This document shows, in pieces, positions 11,001 to 20,673 of a DNA stretch of 47,827 bases. Position 1 is the first letter of the stretch. Every line of letters starts with the position of its first letter. The notes under the pieces were generated by a model, which was not told the DNA's origin, did not search any database, and worked only from the letters and a program-made list of their open reading frames with translations. The position numbers and the translations under genes were made by a program. The DNA comes from Mycobacterium simiae (GTDB taxonomy: Bacteria; Actinomycetota; Actinomycetes; Mycobacteriales; Mycobacteriaceae), in contig NZ_VTZN01000017.1 in the NCBI RefSeq assembly GCF_008370645.1, positions 1-47,827 of the forward strand, written 5' to 3'.

Positions 11001-11619
11001 ATGGCGGTGGTCTGTCGTGGTGTGGGAGTGCGTGAATATGGACGGTGATCCGCCGGCCCGAAGGCTGCACCGCCCGAGCACAGATTTGGCCGGACTCGGT
11101 CCACGAAATTATCGGATACCCGCTGTCCTCGACTACGTCTACGCCAGCAGCAGAAATCCGAGAACCCTCACTTTCCGAACCGCCACGTCGATAGGCGTTC
11201 AACAGATCGCGTCGACGTTCGGGTGGCAAGGTCGCCGACAATGCGAGAACGGGGACCCGGTAGGTGCCCAGCCACGTGAGAACCTTGGTCAAGTAGGCAT
11301 TCATGAACACGTCGTAGGCGTGAACTTCGTCCACTATGACGACCTTGCCGGTTAACGCCAAGTGCCGAAGCATCAAATGACGTGACTTGAGCCCGGCGAA
11401 AAGCAGTTGATCGATCGTCCCGACGACGAAGTTGGCAAGTTGCGACTTCTTCCGGCCGGATAGCCACGCGTGCGCCACGACAGCGTGCTGAGCGGCGTGC
11501 CCAACGGATCGGCAATGCTCGTCACTTCCGATCTGCGTCAATCGGCCGCCGATAATGCCTCGGAAGAGCCGGTTGAATCGCGCCTTACCGTGGCTAAGCG
11601 TGATCGACCCCACCGACAC
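11001..11619 (-). pseudogene. cas3: cas3 helicase fragment (type I-E CRISPR-Cas remnant)
   Basis: The open stretch encodes the superfamily 2 helicase core of Cas3. ITLSHGKARFNRLFRGI is followed by VGTIDQLLFAGLKSRHLMLRH, then the Walker B/DEVH box in KVVIVDEVHAYD (residues 97-100), and the SAT motif in VLALSATLPPERRRDLL. Further on, GYPIISWT and QPSGRRITVHI match the segment after motif III. The N-terminal HD nuclease domain and Walker A (motif I) are absent: an in-frame TGA lies four codons before the GTG at 11619. The C-terminal helicase domain is also missing. A non-functional piece of about 200 residues from a protein of some 800 or more. Confidence 0.8.
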
Positions 11620-11704
11620 GCCGCCTCAACTTCGAACGACCGCTTTCGCCAGGCCTGATGAAGCTGAATTTCCGAACAAGTGCCTCGGCGAGGCCCTTGC
11701 GCCC

Positions 11705-12718
11705 TCAGCTAGCGTCCGGATCCTCCGCTAACGCCTCGGCGACCTTATGGGCAAGCCCGATCGCGGCGCGCGCCCATTGCGGGGTCGCCCCCGCCAGACC
11801 GCACGCCGGGGACACCCCGACCCGGTCCCGCAGCACCGAGCGACCGAATCCGAGGCGATCGGTCACCGCGATCACGGCGGCAGCCACCTCTTCGGCGGCT
11901 GGCCACCGCTGCGGCGCGGTGACGGGGACAACGCCCAGCACGACGGCGCGTCCGGGCTCGACGAAGGCCGCGATGCCGTCCAGATCCGCAGCGTGCAGCG
12001 TGCCGGCATCTACCGATACCGCGGCAATACCGCTGCGCTGCAACAGTCCCCATGGCAGCTCGGACGCGCAGCTATGCAACATGACCTCAGCGCCGGCAGC
12101 CTCGACGCAGGTGTCGAGCAAGGCGCCGGCCACCGCTTCGTCGAGCGGGGCAACCGGGCTCAGTGCAGTGACGCCGCTCAACCGTCCACCTAGAGCCGCC
12201 GGCAATGACGGCTCGTCGAACTGCACCACCACCGGGGTGTCGAGGCGGCGGGCCAATGCGGCCCGGTGCGCAGCTACGCCTTCGGCCAGCGACGCCGCGA
12301 GGTCGCGCACCGCGCCCGGGTCGGTGACCGCCCGGTGGCCATTGGCAAGTTCCAAGCCGGCGGCCAACGTGACCGGTCCGGGAGCCTGAATCTTGACCAC
12401 CCGTCCGCAGCCCCGAAGACCCGCCGTCTCCCACGCCTCTTCCAGGGCGTCCATATCCTCGTTGAGCATGCTGACGGCTCGTCGGGTCACCGCTCCCGGG
12501 CGGGCGACAATACGGTAGCCGCGCGGCACGGTGTCGACGGCCAAGTCGATCAACAGCGCCCCGGCCCGCCCCAGCATGTCGGCGCCCACTCCCCGGGCGG
12601 GCAGCTCGACAAGGTGTGCCACCGCATCCGCCAGCTCACCGACCACCACCTCGGCGGCCGGCCGCGCTTCGGTGCCGGGCCAGGACCCGATGCCGGTGGC
12701 CGTCCCGAAAATAGTCAC
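11705..12718 (-). CDS. Cobalamin-independent methionine synthase-like protein (Rv3015c homologue)
   Basis: A 337-residue protein of the MetE C-terminal/UROD-like fold. It opens TIFGTATGIGSWPGTEAR and has the features VKIQAPGPVTLA, VVQFDEPSLPAALGG, MLHSCASELPW and VGVSPACGLAG, matching the His/Cys zinc-site positions of MetE-type enzymes (H-x-C and the late C). It lacks the N-terminal MetE half, so full methionine synthase activity is uncertain. It closely matches Rv3015c of H37Rv, where it follows ligA directly; here 4.5 kb of accessory DNA lies between. Confidence 0.9.
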   Translation of the reverse strand: MTIFGTATGIGSWPGTEARPAAEVVVGELADAVAHLVELPARGVGADMLGRAGALLIDLAVDTVPRGYRIVARPGAVTRRAVSMLNEDMDALEEAWETAGLRGCGRVVKIQAPGPVTLAAGLELANGHRAVTDPGAVRDLAASLAEGVAAHRAALARRLDTPVVVQFDEPSLPAALGGRLSGVTALSPVAPLDEAVAGALLDTCVEAAGAEVMLHSCASELPWGLLQRSGIAAVSVDAGTLHAADLDGIAAFVEPGRAVVLGVVPVTAPQRWPAAEEVAAAVIAVTDRLGFGRSVLRDRVGVSPACGLAGATPQWARAAIGLAHKVAEALAEDPDAS

Positions 12719-12777
12719 CGGCCAACCGTATTCGAGGGCTGTTTACCGGCATGCCGCACGGGTAGGTTGCAAGACAG

Positions 12778-13407
12778 ATGGGCAGACTAATCCCCCCGCT
12801 GATGTTGTGGTGCGCGATGGTGCTGACGGCGGCGTGCACCCGCGTGGTAGGCGGCGAAGCGCTGCCTGCCTACGGCGCATACCCGCTGGATGTACTCAAC
12901 GTCGATGCGCTGCTGCTGGATCAATCGCGGATGCGGGCGATCACCGGCGCCGGTGACGACTTGACGATTGTGCCGTCGATGGACGGCAAACACCCGGTGG
13001 ACGTTGACGCACTCGCTGACACCGTGCCCCGAGTGTGCCGGTTCGTCTATTCCGAGACGATGACCTTCGGGCCCGACGTCGCGGCGTTTCACAAGATCAC
13101 CTTTCAGGATCCACCCGACAGCGGCCTGATCTCCGAGGGCGCCGCGGTGTATCGGGACTCCGAAGCTGCTCGGCGTGCCTTTGACGCTTTGACGGCCACC
13201 GTAGCAAGTTGCGCGGGCAGTTCGAGCGGCTGGCTGTTCGTCGGCACGTGGAACGCCGAGGCTGACTCGCTGCACATCCGACCCGGCGACTGCGGCCGCG
13301 ACTACCGGGTCATCTCGGTGGCACTGCTGGAAGTCACCTATTGTGGTTTTCCCGAGTCAGTCTCCGACATTGTGATGACGAACATGGCCGCCAACGTGCC
13401 GGGCTAG
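12778..13407 (+). CDS. lpqA: Lipoprotein LpqA (Rv3016 homologue)
   Basis: A 209-residue secreted protein. The signal peptide (residues 1-20) ends in the lipobox LTAAC, so the mature protein would be anchored by a diacylglyceryl-Cys at residue 20 on the outer face of the membrane. The remainder resembles the PknH-sensor-like extracellular fold common to several mycobacterial Lpq/Lpp lipoproteins, with paired cysteines around VCRFVY, ASCAG and CGRDYR. Position between the Rv3015c homologue (divergent, about 59 bases apart) and the PE/PPE locus supports lpqA. Function unknown. Confidence 0.85.
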   Translation: MGRLIPPLMLWCAMVLTAACTRVVGGEALPAYGAYPLDVLNVDALLLDQSRMRAITGAGDDLTIVPSMDGKHPVDVDALADTVPRVCRFVYSETMTFGPDVAAFHKITFQDPPDSGLISEGAAVYRDSEAARRAFDALTATVASCAGSSSGWLFVGTWNAEADSLHIRPGDCGRDYRVISVALLEVTYCGFPESVSDIVMTNMAANVPG

Positions 13408-13907
13408 GTCCGCCGCGGCCGTTCGGGCCTCTCACGCCCGGTTCATAGCGGCGGCCTCAAAGATCAATACCCGCTGGATACTGCCCACGCCAAGTCTCAG
13501 CGACGCCGCAGGCGCCTACGTGGCCGCTGATGCCGCCGCTGCGTCGAGTCGAGCTACGCCACGTTCCAGTTCGTCGGCCACTGATTCTGAAAGACGAGCT
13601 ATCGAGAGATCCCACTGAGCGCGGCTGACTAGCCGAGCATCTCCCAAGCGGAGATGCGGAGTTCGCTCGGGAGGGCTGCACCGAGTGGCGGCATCTCAGC
13701 GAGGAGCTGGCCGCAGCCGAGGTGCGGGTGACCCAGGCAGGTCGTGAGCGCCCGCCACCAGTGCCGAGCCGTCGGCGGGGCGCGAGCTGGGCCATATCGA
13801 CGAGTTAACTACCGAGATGGAGCCGCTGCGAACATGATTGGTGACCTTCGCCTGACAACGGATGTCCATTTGGGTTTCCAGTTACGCTCGCTCGCTAACC
13901 GACCGCG
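13408..13907. other. 500-base stretch without a supported gene
   Basis: H37Rv has esxQ in this position, but no WXG-type protein can be read here on either strand. A perfect hairpin lies at 13637-13657 (GCATCTCC, loop CAAGC, GGAGATGC), followed on the plus strand by a short frame reading GCTEWRHLSEELAAAEVRV, which looks like decayed coding DNA of unknown origin. The stretch probably represents erosion of the PE/PPE/Esx block. Confidence 0.45.
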
Positions 13908-15290
13908 TCAACCAATATGCAGTGCCCAGGTAGCAGGTAGCATCGGCACCCGCGCACTCCCAACGAATTCACGACCGCGCAACGCCGTCAACCCGCAAGG
14001 TTGCGCGACCGACGCGCTACCGCTAGTCCCGGCAAATCCCGACGGGCCGCCACCTCGATCGGATGCCACCATCGAACCGGACGAATCAAACGGACTCGGC
14101 GCCACAGCTGGCGAGCCGGGTGCCATCGGCGATATCGACTGGGCGGGCAAAACCCCCGTAGGCTCACCCAATCCAGCTGCCACAGTACTTGGCCCAGAAG
14201 GCGTTGCATCCGACGGCACGGCCGCTGCACCAAGCTCTTGGTCTACATCCAACTCATCGCTACTCGACTGGTCGCTAACGTCCGCGCCGTTAGCCAGGGG
14301 CAGCGCGATACTAAGCGGTAATGCAATCGGCAACGCGATCGCAGCGCCGATCACGCTCACTGCGGCGATGGACTCCACGATCGAATCAATGTTCGACGTC
14401 AGCAGAGTCCAAATAGCGTAAAGCAATTCGCCTACTACGTAAATCAATTCGCCTACTATCTCGGCCAAAGCTGCAAGCACCTCGGCGAAAAACACAAGCG
14501 CGTCTAATACCACCTCCAACACCATCGCGCCCAAGGCCACCAACGCCTCGGCCAGCAGCATCCCTAACATGTACAGCACCTCCAGCACCACCATGACCAG
14601 GGCGGCCAGAGCCTCGGCTAGCAGAATGGCAGCTACATAGACCACGTCCCACAGCAATTTGAGAAGTTCCCAGATCCATCCCCAGATGCCGCCGAGCACC
14701 GCACCGCCCTGCGCTGTGGTGGTAGTTAGGCTGCCGGCCTCACCAACTCCGGGTTTAATCAGTACCGGCGCCGGGAGGGTGCGTGGTGTCGAGACCAACG
14801 CCGCACCTGCTATCGCCTCATAGGCACTCATCGTGCTAGCAGCCTGGACCCACATCCGCGCATAGTCGGCCTCATTTATCGCGATCGGGATCGCGTTGAT
14901 CCCAAAGAAATTCGTCGCCAGCAAGGCTCCGTGCATGAGGTGGTTAGCGGCCAACTCCGGCAACGTCGGCATCGCTGCCAGCGCACTGAGATACGCCGCC
15001 GCCACGGTCTCATGCTCGGTGGCCGTTGCCGCGCTGTCGGCGCCGGCTTGGGCCAACCAAGCGACATACGGTATGTGCGCCGCAATATAGGATTCGGCGC
15101 TGGGGCCTTGCCAGGCTTCGCCGTGTACAGCTGCGAGTGTCGAAGTGAGTTCCTCTGCTGCCGAGGCGTATTCGCTACTGATCGATGTCCAGGCCGCAGC
15201 TGCCGCCAGCGCGGGACCAGGGCCGGGGCCGGCGCTGAGCATCGCCGAATGGAGCTCCGGTGGCGAGGCAAGCCAGACTGGTGCAGTCAT
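13908..15290 (-). CDS. PPE-family protein (PPE46/47/48-like)
   Basis: A 460-residue PPE protein. The conserved domain (about residues 1-180) starts [20 protein letters not shown], contains [13 protein letters not shown] (WxG turn) and [20 protein letters not shown], and is close to PPE46/PPE47. The middle (about 200-310) is an extended hydrophobic/acidic heptad-like region with recurring LAEAL, VLEVL and [11 protein letters not shown] units. The C-terminus ends in a PVPMLP-like segment ([16 protein letters not shown]), as in PPE-SVP proteins. Its ATG overlaps the PE stop (ATGA), so the pair is co-translated and probably secreted together by a type VII system. No esx pair accompanies it here. 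Confidence 0.9.
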   Translation of the reverse strand: MTAPVWLASPPELHSAMLSAGPGPGPALAAAAAWTSISSEYASAAEELTSTLAAVHGEAWQGPSAESYIAAHIPYVAWLAQAGADSAATATEHETVAAAYLSALAAMPTLPELAANHLMHGALLATNFFGINAIPIAINEADYARMWVQAASTMSAYEAIAGAALVSTPRTLPAPVLIKPGVGEAGSLTTTTAQGGAVLGGIWGWIWELLKLLWDVVYVAAILLAEALAALVMVVLEVLYMLGMLLAEALVALGAMVLEVVLDALVFFAEVLAALAEIVGELIYVVGELLYAIWTLLTSNIDSIVESIAAVSVIGAAIALPIALPLSIALPLANGADVSDQSSSDELDVDQELGAAAVPSDATPSGPSTVAAGLGEPTGVLPAQSISPMAPGSPAVAPSPFDSSGSMVASDRGGGPSGFAGTSGSASVAQPCGLTALRGREFVGSARVPMLPATWALHIG

Positions 15291-15577
15291 GCCAAACCGC
15301 CCGGATTCACAAACGCTGACGCGGCCGCAGCGTCACCGGCGGCATAACTTTCACCGGACTCAACGACACCGACTCCCAGACGGCAAAGCCCTTCAGCACC
15401 TTGGGCCGTTACCGCGGTGTGCTGGTCGCCTCGTGCGCTGAACCCGACCACCTCCGGTGGGACCACCGCTGAAATCAGCTGCGCTGCAACACCATGCGCG
15501 GCCGCGAACCGAGTAGGCAGCGCCTCCGCAGCCACACTTGCCGCTGCCGAACCTTCCGAAACCACTCGCAGCGTCAC
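15287..15577 (-). CDS. PE-family protein (PE29/PE27A-like), partner of the PPE
   Basis: A 96-residue PE protein starting at GTG 15577 (VTLRVVSEG), preceded by the ribosome site AGGAG. It matches PE29/PE27[32 protein letters not shown], and the C-terminal secretion motif region [15 protein letters not shown] (YxxxD: YAAGD). Compared with PE29 it lacks about 10 residues in the loop after VVPP, where PE proteins normally have a conserved DPVSLQ-like turn. PE and PPE proteins form a four-helix heterodimer exported by ESX systems; the deletion lies at the helix-helix turn. Confidence 0.85.
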   Translation of the reverse strand: MTLRVVSEGSAAASVAAEALPTRFAAAHGVAAQLISAVVPPEVVGFSARGDQHTAVTAQGAEGLCRLGVGVVESGESYAAGDAAAASAFVNPGGLA

Positions 15578-15954
15578 TACCAATACTCCTTTTTGATCGC
15601 GTCCGAGCCAGGAATAACCGACCGCATACAGTCCGGAATAAAATCGCACAGATCTTAATTATTGGCAACTATTGCAAATAGCTACGGTTACGTAGGTTAA
15701 GGTTTCGGTTTCGTAGGTTTCCAGCATTATCTAGGCGTTTGTCTGCCCGGCGCGTCGCGGCAGCAGCGCAACCTGGCTTCCGGTGAAAATCACTGTAAGC
15801 AGCAATATTTCGGGCTCCGCCGCACTGGGGCAGCTACCCAGGAGTTGTCGGCGAGCCTATTGGCGGCCTTGGACGTCCACCGACCGATCATCCCGGCCAC
15901 GGCCGCTGTTTAGCACAATGTAACCCTAAGCCAACCCTCGGGCTGGCGGCGCGT
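15578..15954. promoter_or_regulatory. Promoter region of the PE/PPE operon
   Basis: Gene-free stretch between PE and mnmA. At 15650-15740 it is much more AT-rich than the neighbourhood, with repeated GTAGGTT and GGTTTCGGTTTCGTAGGTTT elements. It probably contains the PE promoter. No specific regulator site was identified. Confidence 0.5.
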
Positions 15955-17034
15955 TTAGGATGTCCCGGTGCCGGCGATGGTGGCACTGCCGAGCACCTCG
16001 TCACCGACGGGATCCGGGCGGTACAAGACAATCGTCTGGCCGCACGCCACCCCCCGCAACGGGGCGTGCAACCGCACCAACAGTTCGTCGCCGACCAATT
16101 CAACTGTCGCGCTGGTTATTTCGCCGTGCGCGCGCACCTGCACCGCGCATTCGATGCGACCTGACGGGGCGGTCCCGGTGGTGAACACAGGCGCTCGCCC
16201 TGTCAATGCGAATACGGCGAGATCGGCTGCGCCACCGACACGAACCGTCGCCGTCTTGGCATCGATCGCGGTGACATACCGCGGGCGGCCATCGGGGCCG
16301 GGCCCGGGAATGCCGAGACCTTTGCGCTGACCGATGGTGAACTCATGCACACCGTCATGGGTGGCCAGCACGGCGCCGTTGGCATCGACGACGGTTCCCC
16401 GCCGAACGCCAATGCGCGCACCGAGAAACGCCTGAGTGTTTCCCGACGGAATGAAGCAGATGTCGTGGCTGTCGGGTTTGTCGGCAACTGCCAAGCCGCG
16501 ACGCGCGGCCTCCGCCCTGATCTGCGGCTTGGCAGTGTCGCCGATCGGGAACATCGCATGCCGCAGCTGCTCGGCGGTGAGCACTGCCAGCACATAGGAC
16601 TGGTCCTTGTCCCGGTCCACGGCACGGCGCAGCCGCCCGTTGGCCAGCCGCGCATAGTGGCCGGTGGCCACCACGTCGAAGCCTAACGCCAGCGCTCTGG
16701 CCGACAGCGCCGAGAACTTAATCCGCTGATTGCACCGCACACATGGGTTGGGCGTTTCTCCGCGAGCATAGGACGACACGAAGTCGTCGATCACGTCTTG
16801 CTTGAACTTCTCGGCGAAATCCCACACATAGAATGGGATTCCGAGCACATCGGCGACCCGGCGCGCATCCGAGGCATCTTCCTTGGAGCAACAACCCCGG
16901 GAACCCGTGCGCAGCGTTGCGGGTACCGACGACAGCGCCAAATGCACACCGACCACCTCATGTCCGGCATCGACCATCCGGGCGGCCGCAACCGAAGAGT
17001 CGACGCCGCCGCTCATCGCAGCGAGCACTCTCAC
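15955..17034 (-). CDS. mnmA: tRNA-specific 2-thiouridylase MnmA/TrmU (Rv3024c homologue)
   Basis: Thiolates U34 of Lys, Glu and Gln tRNAs using sulfur relayed from a cysteine desulfurase. The PP-loop [12 protein letters not shown] lies at residues 7-18. The two catalytic cysteines are in [12 protein letters not shown] and [11 protein letters not shown], and the C-terminal beta-barrel is present. Its 359-residue length is typical of actinobacterial MnmA. The ATG at 17034 overlaps the 3' end of iscS (17031), so the sulfur donor and acceptor genes are coupled. Confidence 0.95.
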   Translation of the reverse strand: MRVLAAMSGGVDSSVAAARMVDAGHEVVGVHLALSSVPATLRTGSRGCCSKEDASDARRVADVLGIPFYVWDFAEKFKQDVIDDFVSSYARGETPNPCVRCNQRIKFSALSARALALGFDVVATGHYARLANGRLRRAVDRDKDQSYVLAVLTAEQLRHAMFPIGDTAKPQIRAEAARRGLAVADKPDSHDICFIPSGNTQAFLGARIGVRRGTVVDANGAVLATHDGVHEFTIGQRKGLGIPGPGPDGRPRYVTAIDAKTATVRVGGAADLAVFALTGRAPVFTTGTAPSGRIECAVQVRAHGEITSATVELVGDELLVRLHAPLRGVACGQTIVLYRPDPVGDEVLGSATIAGTGTS

Positions 17035-18212
17035 CAGGAGGCTCCCGCGGCCGCCAGGGCGGCCCCCCGGGCTCGGGCCACCGCGCCGGGCAGTACCCGC
17101 AACGCCGCGTCGACGTCCGCGTCGACACTGTTGTGCCCCAAGGAAAGACGCAGCGAGCCCCGAGCGCTGGCGGGGTCAGCGCCCATCGCGATCAACACGT
17201 GCGACGGCTGCGCCACACCCGCGGTGCAAGCCGACCCGGTCGAACACTCAATTCCGTTGGCATCTAAGAGCATCAACAGCGCATCACCTTCACAGCCGCG
17301 GAAGGTGAAGTGTGCGTTGCCCGGAAGTCGCTGCGGATCACGCGCACCGTTGAGCCGCACGTCGTCGATGCCGGCGAGCACACCCGCAACGAGGCGGTCC
17401 CGCAGCAACCGCAGCCGCGCGCTGTTGGCCTCCAGTCCGTCTACCGCGATCTGCGCCGCCGTCGCCATTCCCCCCACACCGGCGACGTCGGGCGTCCCCG
17501 AGCGAATATCGCGCTCCTGGCCACCGCCGTGCAACAGCGGCACACAACTAACATCGCGTCGCAGCAGCAATGCGCCCACCCCGGGCGGGCCGCCGAACTT
17601 GTGCGCCGTCACACTCATTGCCGCCAACTTGCTGGCGGCGAAGTCGACCGGCAACTGTCCCACTGCCTGGATTGCGTCACTGTGCATCGGGACGCCGCAC
17701 TCGGCGGAGACAGCGGCTAACTCCGCAGTGGGCATGATGGTGCCGACCTCGTTGTTGGCCCACATCACCGACACCAGCGCGACATCGTCGTGGCTCTGCA
17801 ACACCTCGCGCAGCGCAGTTGCCGACACCGAGCCATCGGGCGCAGTAGGCAGCCACGTCACTTCGGCGCCTTCGTGCTCGACGAGCCAGGCCACCGCGTC
17901 GAGCACGGCGTGGTGTTCCACCTGGGAGGTGACGATGCGCCGACGGCTCGGCTCAGCATCCCGGCGCGCCCAGAAGATTCCCTTGACGGCAAGGTTGTCG
18001 CTCTCGGTGCCGCCCGCGGTGAAGATCACCTCTGAGGGGCGTGCGCCCAGTTTGTCTGCGATCCGCTCTCGGGACTCCTCGATCCGACGGCGTGCGATAC
18101 GCCCGGTGGCGTGTAGCGAGGAGGCGTTGCCGACGGTGCCCAGTACAGCCGTCATCGCCTCGATGGCGGCGGGATGCATCGGGGTGGTGGCAGCGTGATC
18201 CAGGTAGACCAT
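17031..18212 (-). CDS. iscS: Cysteine desulfurase IscS (Rv3025c homologue)
   Basis: PLP enzyme that moves sulfur from L-cysteine to Fe-S clusters and tRNA thiolation. The start is placed at ATG 18212 ([20 protein letters not shown]), the universal opening of the family; 74 further upstream codons are open but not conserved. The PLP-binding Lys is in [12 protein letters not shown] and the mobile persulfide Cys in [19 protein letters not shown]. About 393 residues. The 4-base overlap with mnmA indicates an operon. Confidence 0.95.
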   Translation of the reverse strand: MVYLDHAATTPMHPAAIEAMTAVLGTVGNASSLHATGRIARRRIEESRERIADKLGARPSEVIFTAGGTESDNLAVKGIFWARRDAEPSRRRIVTSQVEHHAVLDAVAWLVEHEGAEVTWLPTAPDGSVSATALREVLQSHDDVALVSVMWANNEVGTIMPTAELAAVSAECGVPMHSDAIQAVGQLPVDFAASKLAAMSVTAHKFGGPPGVGALLLRRDVSCVPLLHGGGQERDIRSGTPDVAGVGGMATAAQIAVDGLEANSARLRLLRDRLVAGVLAGIDDVRLNGARDPQRLPGNAHFTFRGCEGDALLMLLDANGIECSTGSACTAGVAQPSHVLIAMGADPASARGSLRLSLGHNSVDADVDAALRVLPGAVARARGAALAAAGASW

Positions 18213-18391
18213 GACCCGCCCCACGATACCGGCCCGGCCAGCGACAATTCCGGTCGGAACGACCTGACGACGAGCGGGGAAACTCTGGGCCAGCCTAGCG
18301 GCTACCCGTCTCGCAAGCCGACCGCTATCGGTAACCGGCTGATCAGCGGTTGGCCTGCCATCCCGGCCACGCCGCGCTAGCGTTGCTTTTG

Positions 18392-19306
18392 ATGGCTGCG
18401 GACATGCAAGGCGGCTGGGAATTCGTGGTGGCACCGCCGCGCAGCGCGCCCGGTGTCACATCGATGGTGGGCTACCGCGCGCTGGATGTGCCTGAAGCGG
18501 CGCATCGCGGCATGCCCTCGGCGATGTTGACGTTCATCGTCAGCCTCGACGACGGAGTGGAAGCCGCAGACACCGCCGACGCGCTGGCACAGGCACAACC
18601 CAACCCCTTGGTCCTCGCCGGCCTGCACATGCGGGCAAGCCACGTGCGGCAACGGCGGGGCCAGGCGGGAGTGCAGCTGGCGGTACACCCGTTGGCCTCA
18701 CGTGCGCTGTTCGGCGTGCCCAGCGCCGAGTTGCCCGTCACGGACTTCGACGCCCTCGACGTGCTCGGTCGGCACGCACGCGACCTCCCCGAGCGGGTGG
18801 CAGCAGCACGCCGGTGGCCCGAGGCGTTCGCGACGGTCGCCGGTCACCTGGTGGATGCCCAGCGGCGGCGCGACGATGCGACAGTGCGGCCCGAGATCGC
18901 CCACGCCTGGCACCTCCTGGAGCGCACCCAGGGTCGAATCCCGATGAGCACGTTGGCAACTCGTGTCGGCATCAGCGCAAGGCAACTGACCACACTGTTT
19001 CACCGGGAGTTCGGCAGATCGCCCAAGACAGTGTCAATGCTGATGCGCTTCCAGCACGCGACGACGAGAATCGCTGCAGCGGCACGCCAGCACGGGCGGG
19101 TCGACCTGGCCGCGATCGCGGCCAACACCGGCTATTGCGACCAGGCGCACCTGACGCGCGAGTTCGGTCGGTTCGCCGGTGTGCCACCGCGGGCCTGGCT
19201 GGCCGCAGAGTTCCGAAACATACAAGACGGCGGGCACTCCTTCGGCGCACAGTGGGACCATGACAACTTCGAATCCGACCGTCTGGTTGACACTGCAGGC
19301 TCATGA
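18392..19306 (+). CDS. AraC-family transcriptional regulator
   Basis: A two-part regulator. The N-terminal ligand domain runs to about residue 170 (starting from [16 protein letters not shown]). The C-terminal AraC double helix-turn-helix follows, with [23 protein letters not shown] as the first recognition helix and [25 protein letters not shown] as the second, which is the classic AraC signature. ATG 18392 is preferred to the upstream 18350 ATG because of better composition. It overlaps the next gene by 47 bases, pointing to a regulator-enzyme pair. It is absent between iscS and Rv3026c in H37Rv. Confidence 0.85.
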   Translation: MAADMQGGWEFVVAPPRSAPGVTSMVGYRALDVPEAAHRGMPSAMLTFIVSLDDGVEAADTADALAQAQPNPLVLAGLHMRASHVRQRRGQAGVQLAVHPLASRALFGVPSAELPVTDFDALDVLGRHARDLPERVAAARRWPEAFATVAGHLVDAQRRRDDATVRPEIAHAWHLLERTQGRIPMSTLATRVGISARQLTTLFHREFGRSPKTVSMLMRFQHATTRIAAAARQHGRVDLAAIAANTGYCDQAHLTREFGRFAGVPPRAWLAAEFRNIQDGGHSFGAQWDHDNFESDRLVDTAGS

Positions 19307-19661
19307 CGCTCCCAAACTCATCGACTTCTACGTCAACACGTTTGGCTTCCTCGTCGCGGCCCGATACGGCGAGGGCGACAAGGTCGATCACGCCCAACTG
19401 AATTGGCCCGAAGGCAGCGGCGGCATCATGCTGGGCAGCCACCGACCCGACGCGGACTGGTCGCGTGAACCGGGAACCGCCGGTGGTTACGTCGTCACGA
19501 GCGACCCGGCCGGCCTGTACCAGCGGGTCCGCTCACATCAGGCCGACATCGTGCGTCCGCTAGCCAAGACCGACTACGGCGCCGACGAATTCGCCGTCCG
19601 CGATCCCGAAGGCAACTTGTGGTCATTCGGCGACTATGCCGGCGAACCGCTGCCGGGGTGA
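19260..19661 (+). CDS. Glyoxalase/VOC-family protein
   Basis: A 133-residue single-module VOC (glyoxalase/bleomycin resistance/dioxygenase) protein. The opening [22 protein letters not shown] is typical of the 'glyoxalase I-like' subgroup, and FAVRDPEGNLWSFGDY is the standard C-terminal strand with a potential metal-ligand Glu. These proteins act as dimers on small reactive compounds or antibiotics; the substrate is not identifiable. ATG 19260 lies inside the end of the AraC gene, so the two are translated from one message and the regulator probably controls this enzyme. Confidence 0.85.
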   Translation: MTTSNPTVWLTLQAHDAPKLIDFYVNTFGFLVAARYGEGDKVDHAQLNWPEGSGGIMLGSHRPDADWSREPGTAGGYVVTSDPAGLYQRVRSHQADIVRPLAKTDYGADEFAVRDPEGNLWSFGDYAGEPLPG

Positions 19662-19830
19662 CCACCGAACCGCGGGCAAGTGAGCGCAGTAGCGGTTTGT
19701 CTAGCTGACATGAGCAACGGTTTCGTCGTTCGATGAGCGCCTCCGTTGGCTGGGATGCGCCGCCTGACTGATTTCAACGGGGTCGTGGCGCAGCAGCGCC
19801 GGCTCGGTGCCGGCCCGCCGCGAAGCTCGG

Positions 19831-20673
19831 CTAAGCCACCAGTACATGCCGCTGAGACTGGTGGCCCGCGTGCTGGGCGCGGACTGCGGATTGGCAGCGT
19901 CTGGCCAAGGCCCGGCGATCGGTGCCCGGCAGTTGCAGGGATCCGACCTGTACCCATGTCACCGTCCGGCGCGTGGCGAGCACCCGAAGAAACGACCGCA
20001 CCAGAGTGTCCTCGCCGACGTAAGCCGGAGTGGTCGATACGCGGCCGTCGGCGTGACGATACGTCAACCGCAGTGGCTGCACCGGCCGGCCGGCATCAAT
20101 CGCCGCCTGAAACATCGCCGGGTAGAAACTCCCAGCCGCCAGCCCACACCAGGTGGTGCCCTCCGGGAAAGCCACCACCGTCTGGCCGGCGCTCAGCCGC
20201 CGGGCGACGGCGTCTACCACGACGGGCAGCCGGCGCAGGCTGGCCCGCTCAATCGGGATGATTTTCAATAGGCGAGCCACCATCCCGATTACCGGTCCGG
20301 TGAACATATCCGCACGGGCAACGAACGATCCCGGTAACACCGCGCCGACGGCGAAAACGTCCAGCCACGACATGTGGTTGCTGACCACAAGAACACCACG
20401 CAGATTACGAATCGGATTGCCGGACAGGACAATTCGGACACCGATACAATGCAGCACCAACCGGCAATAAGCGCGTTGCAGGCGTGTCCGCCCTGGCAGC
20501 GGCACGCCGAGTAGCGGTAGGCCCGGCGCCAGCAACAGTGCCAGTGTGAGTCGCAGACCCACCCGCAACGCCACCAGCAGCGGCCGAGTAGCAGCCCTGT
20601 TGCCCACATCCACACAACTGACATCACACGATGCGCGGGGCAGCCACGGGTGCCCGACGGAACCGTTCATCAC
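19831..20673 (-). CDS. 1-acyl-sn-glycerol-3-phosphate acyltransferase-like protein (Rv3026c homologue)
   Basis: A PlsC-family acyltransferase of 280 residues. The HX4D catalytic motif is in VVSNHMSWLDVFAVG, the substrate-binding motif is FPEGTTWCG, and an N-terminal hydrophobic segment (LRLTLALLLAPGLPLLGVPL) anchors it in the membrane. It is expected to acylate a glycerophospholipid or ornithine lipid intermediate. Its start overlaps the end of the GNAT-like upstream gene (20670), so the two act as an operon, as OlsA/OlsB-type pairs do. Confidence 0.88.
   Translation of the reverse strand: MMNGSVGHPWLPRASCDVSCVDVGNRAATRPLLVALRVGLRLTLALLLAPGLPLLGVPLPGRTRLQRAYCRLVLHCIGVRIVLSGNPIRNLRGVLVVSNHMSWLDVFAVGAVLPGSFVARADMFTGPVIGMVARLLKIIPIERASLRRLPVVVDAVARRLSAGQTVVAFPEGTTWCGLAAGSFYPAMFQAAIDAGRPVQPLRLTYRHADGRVSTTPAYVGEDTLVRSFLRVLATRRTVTWVQVGSLQLPGTDRRALARRCQSAVRAQHAGHQSQRHVLVA

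Noticed and set aside
13457..13795. Possible esxQ replacement downstream of lpqA
   Set aside because: No WXG motif and no helical small-protein composition in any frame.
16798..18198. A 466-codon plus-strand frame over mnmA/iscS
   Set aside because: Ser/Ala/Arg-rich shadow of iscS and mnmA, both of which have clear catalytic motifs.
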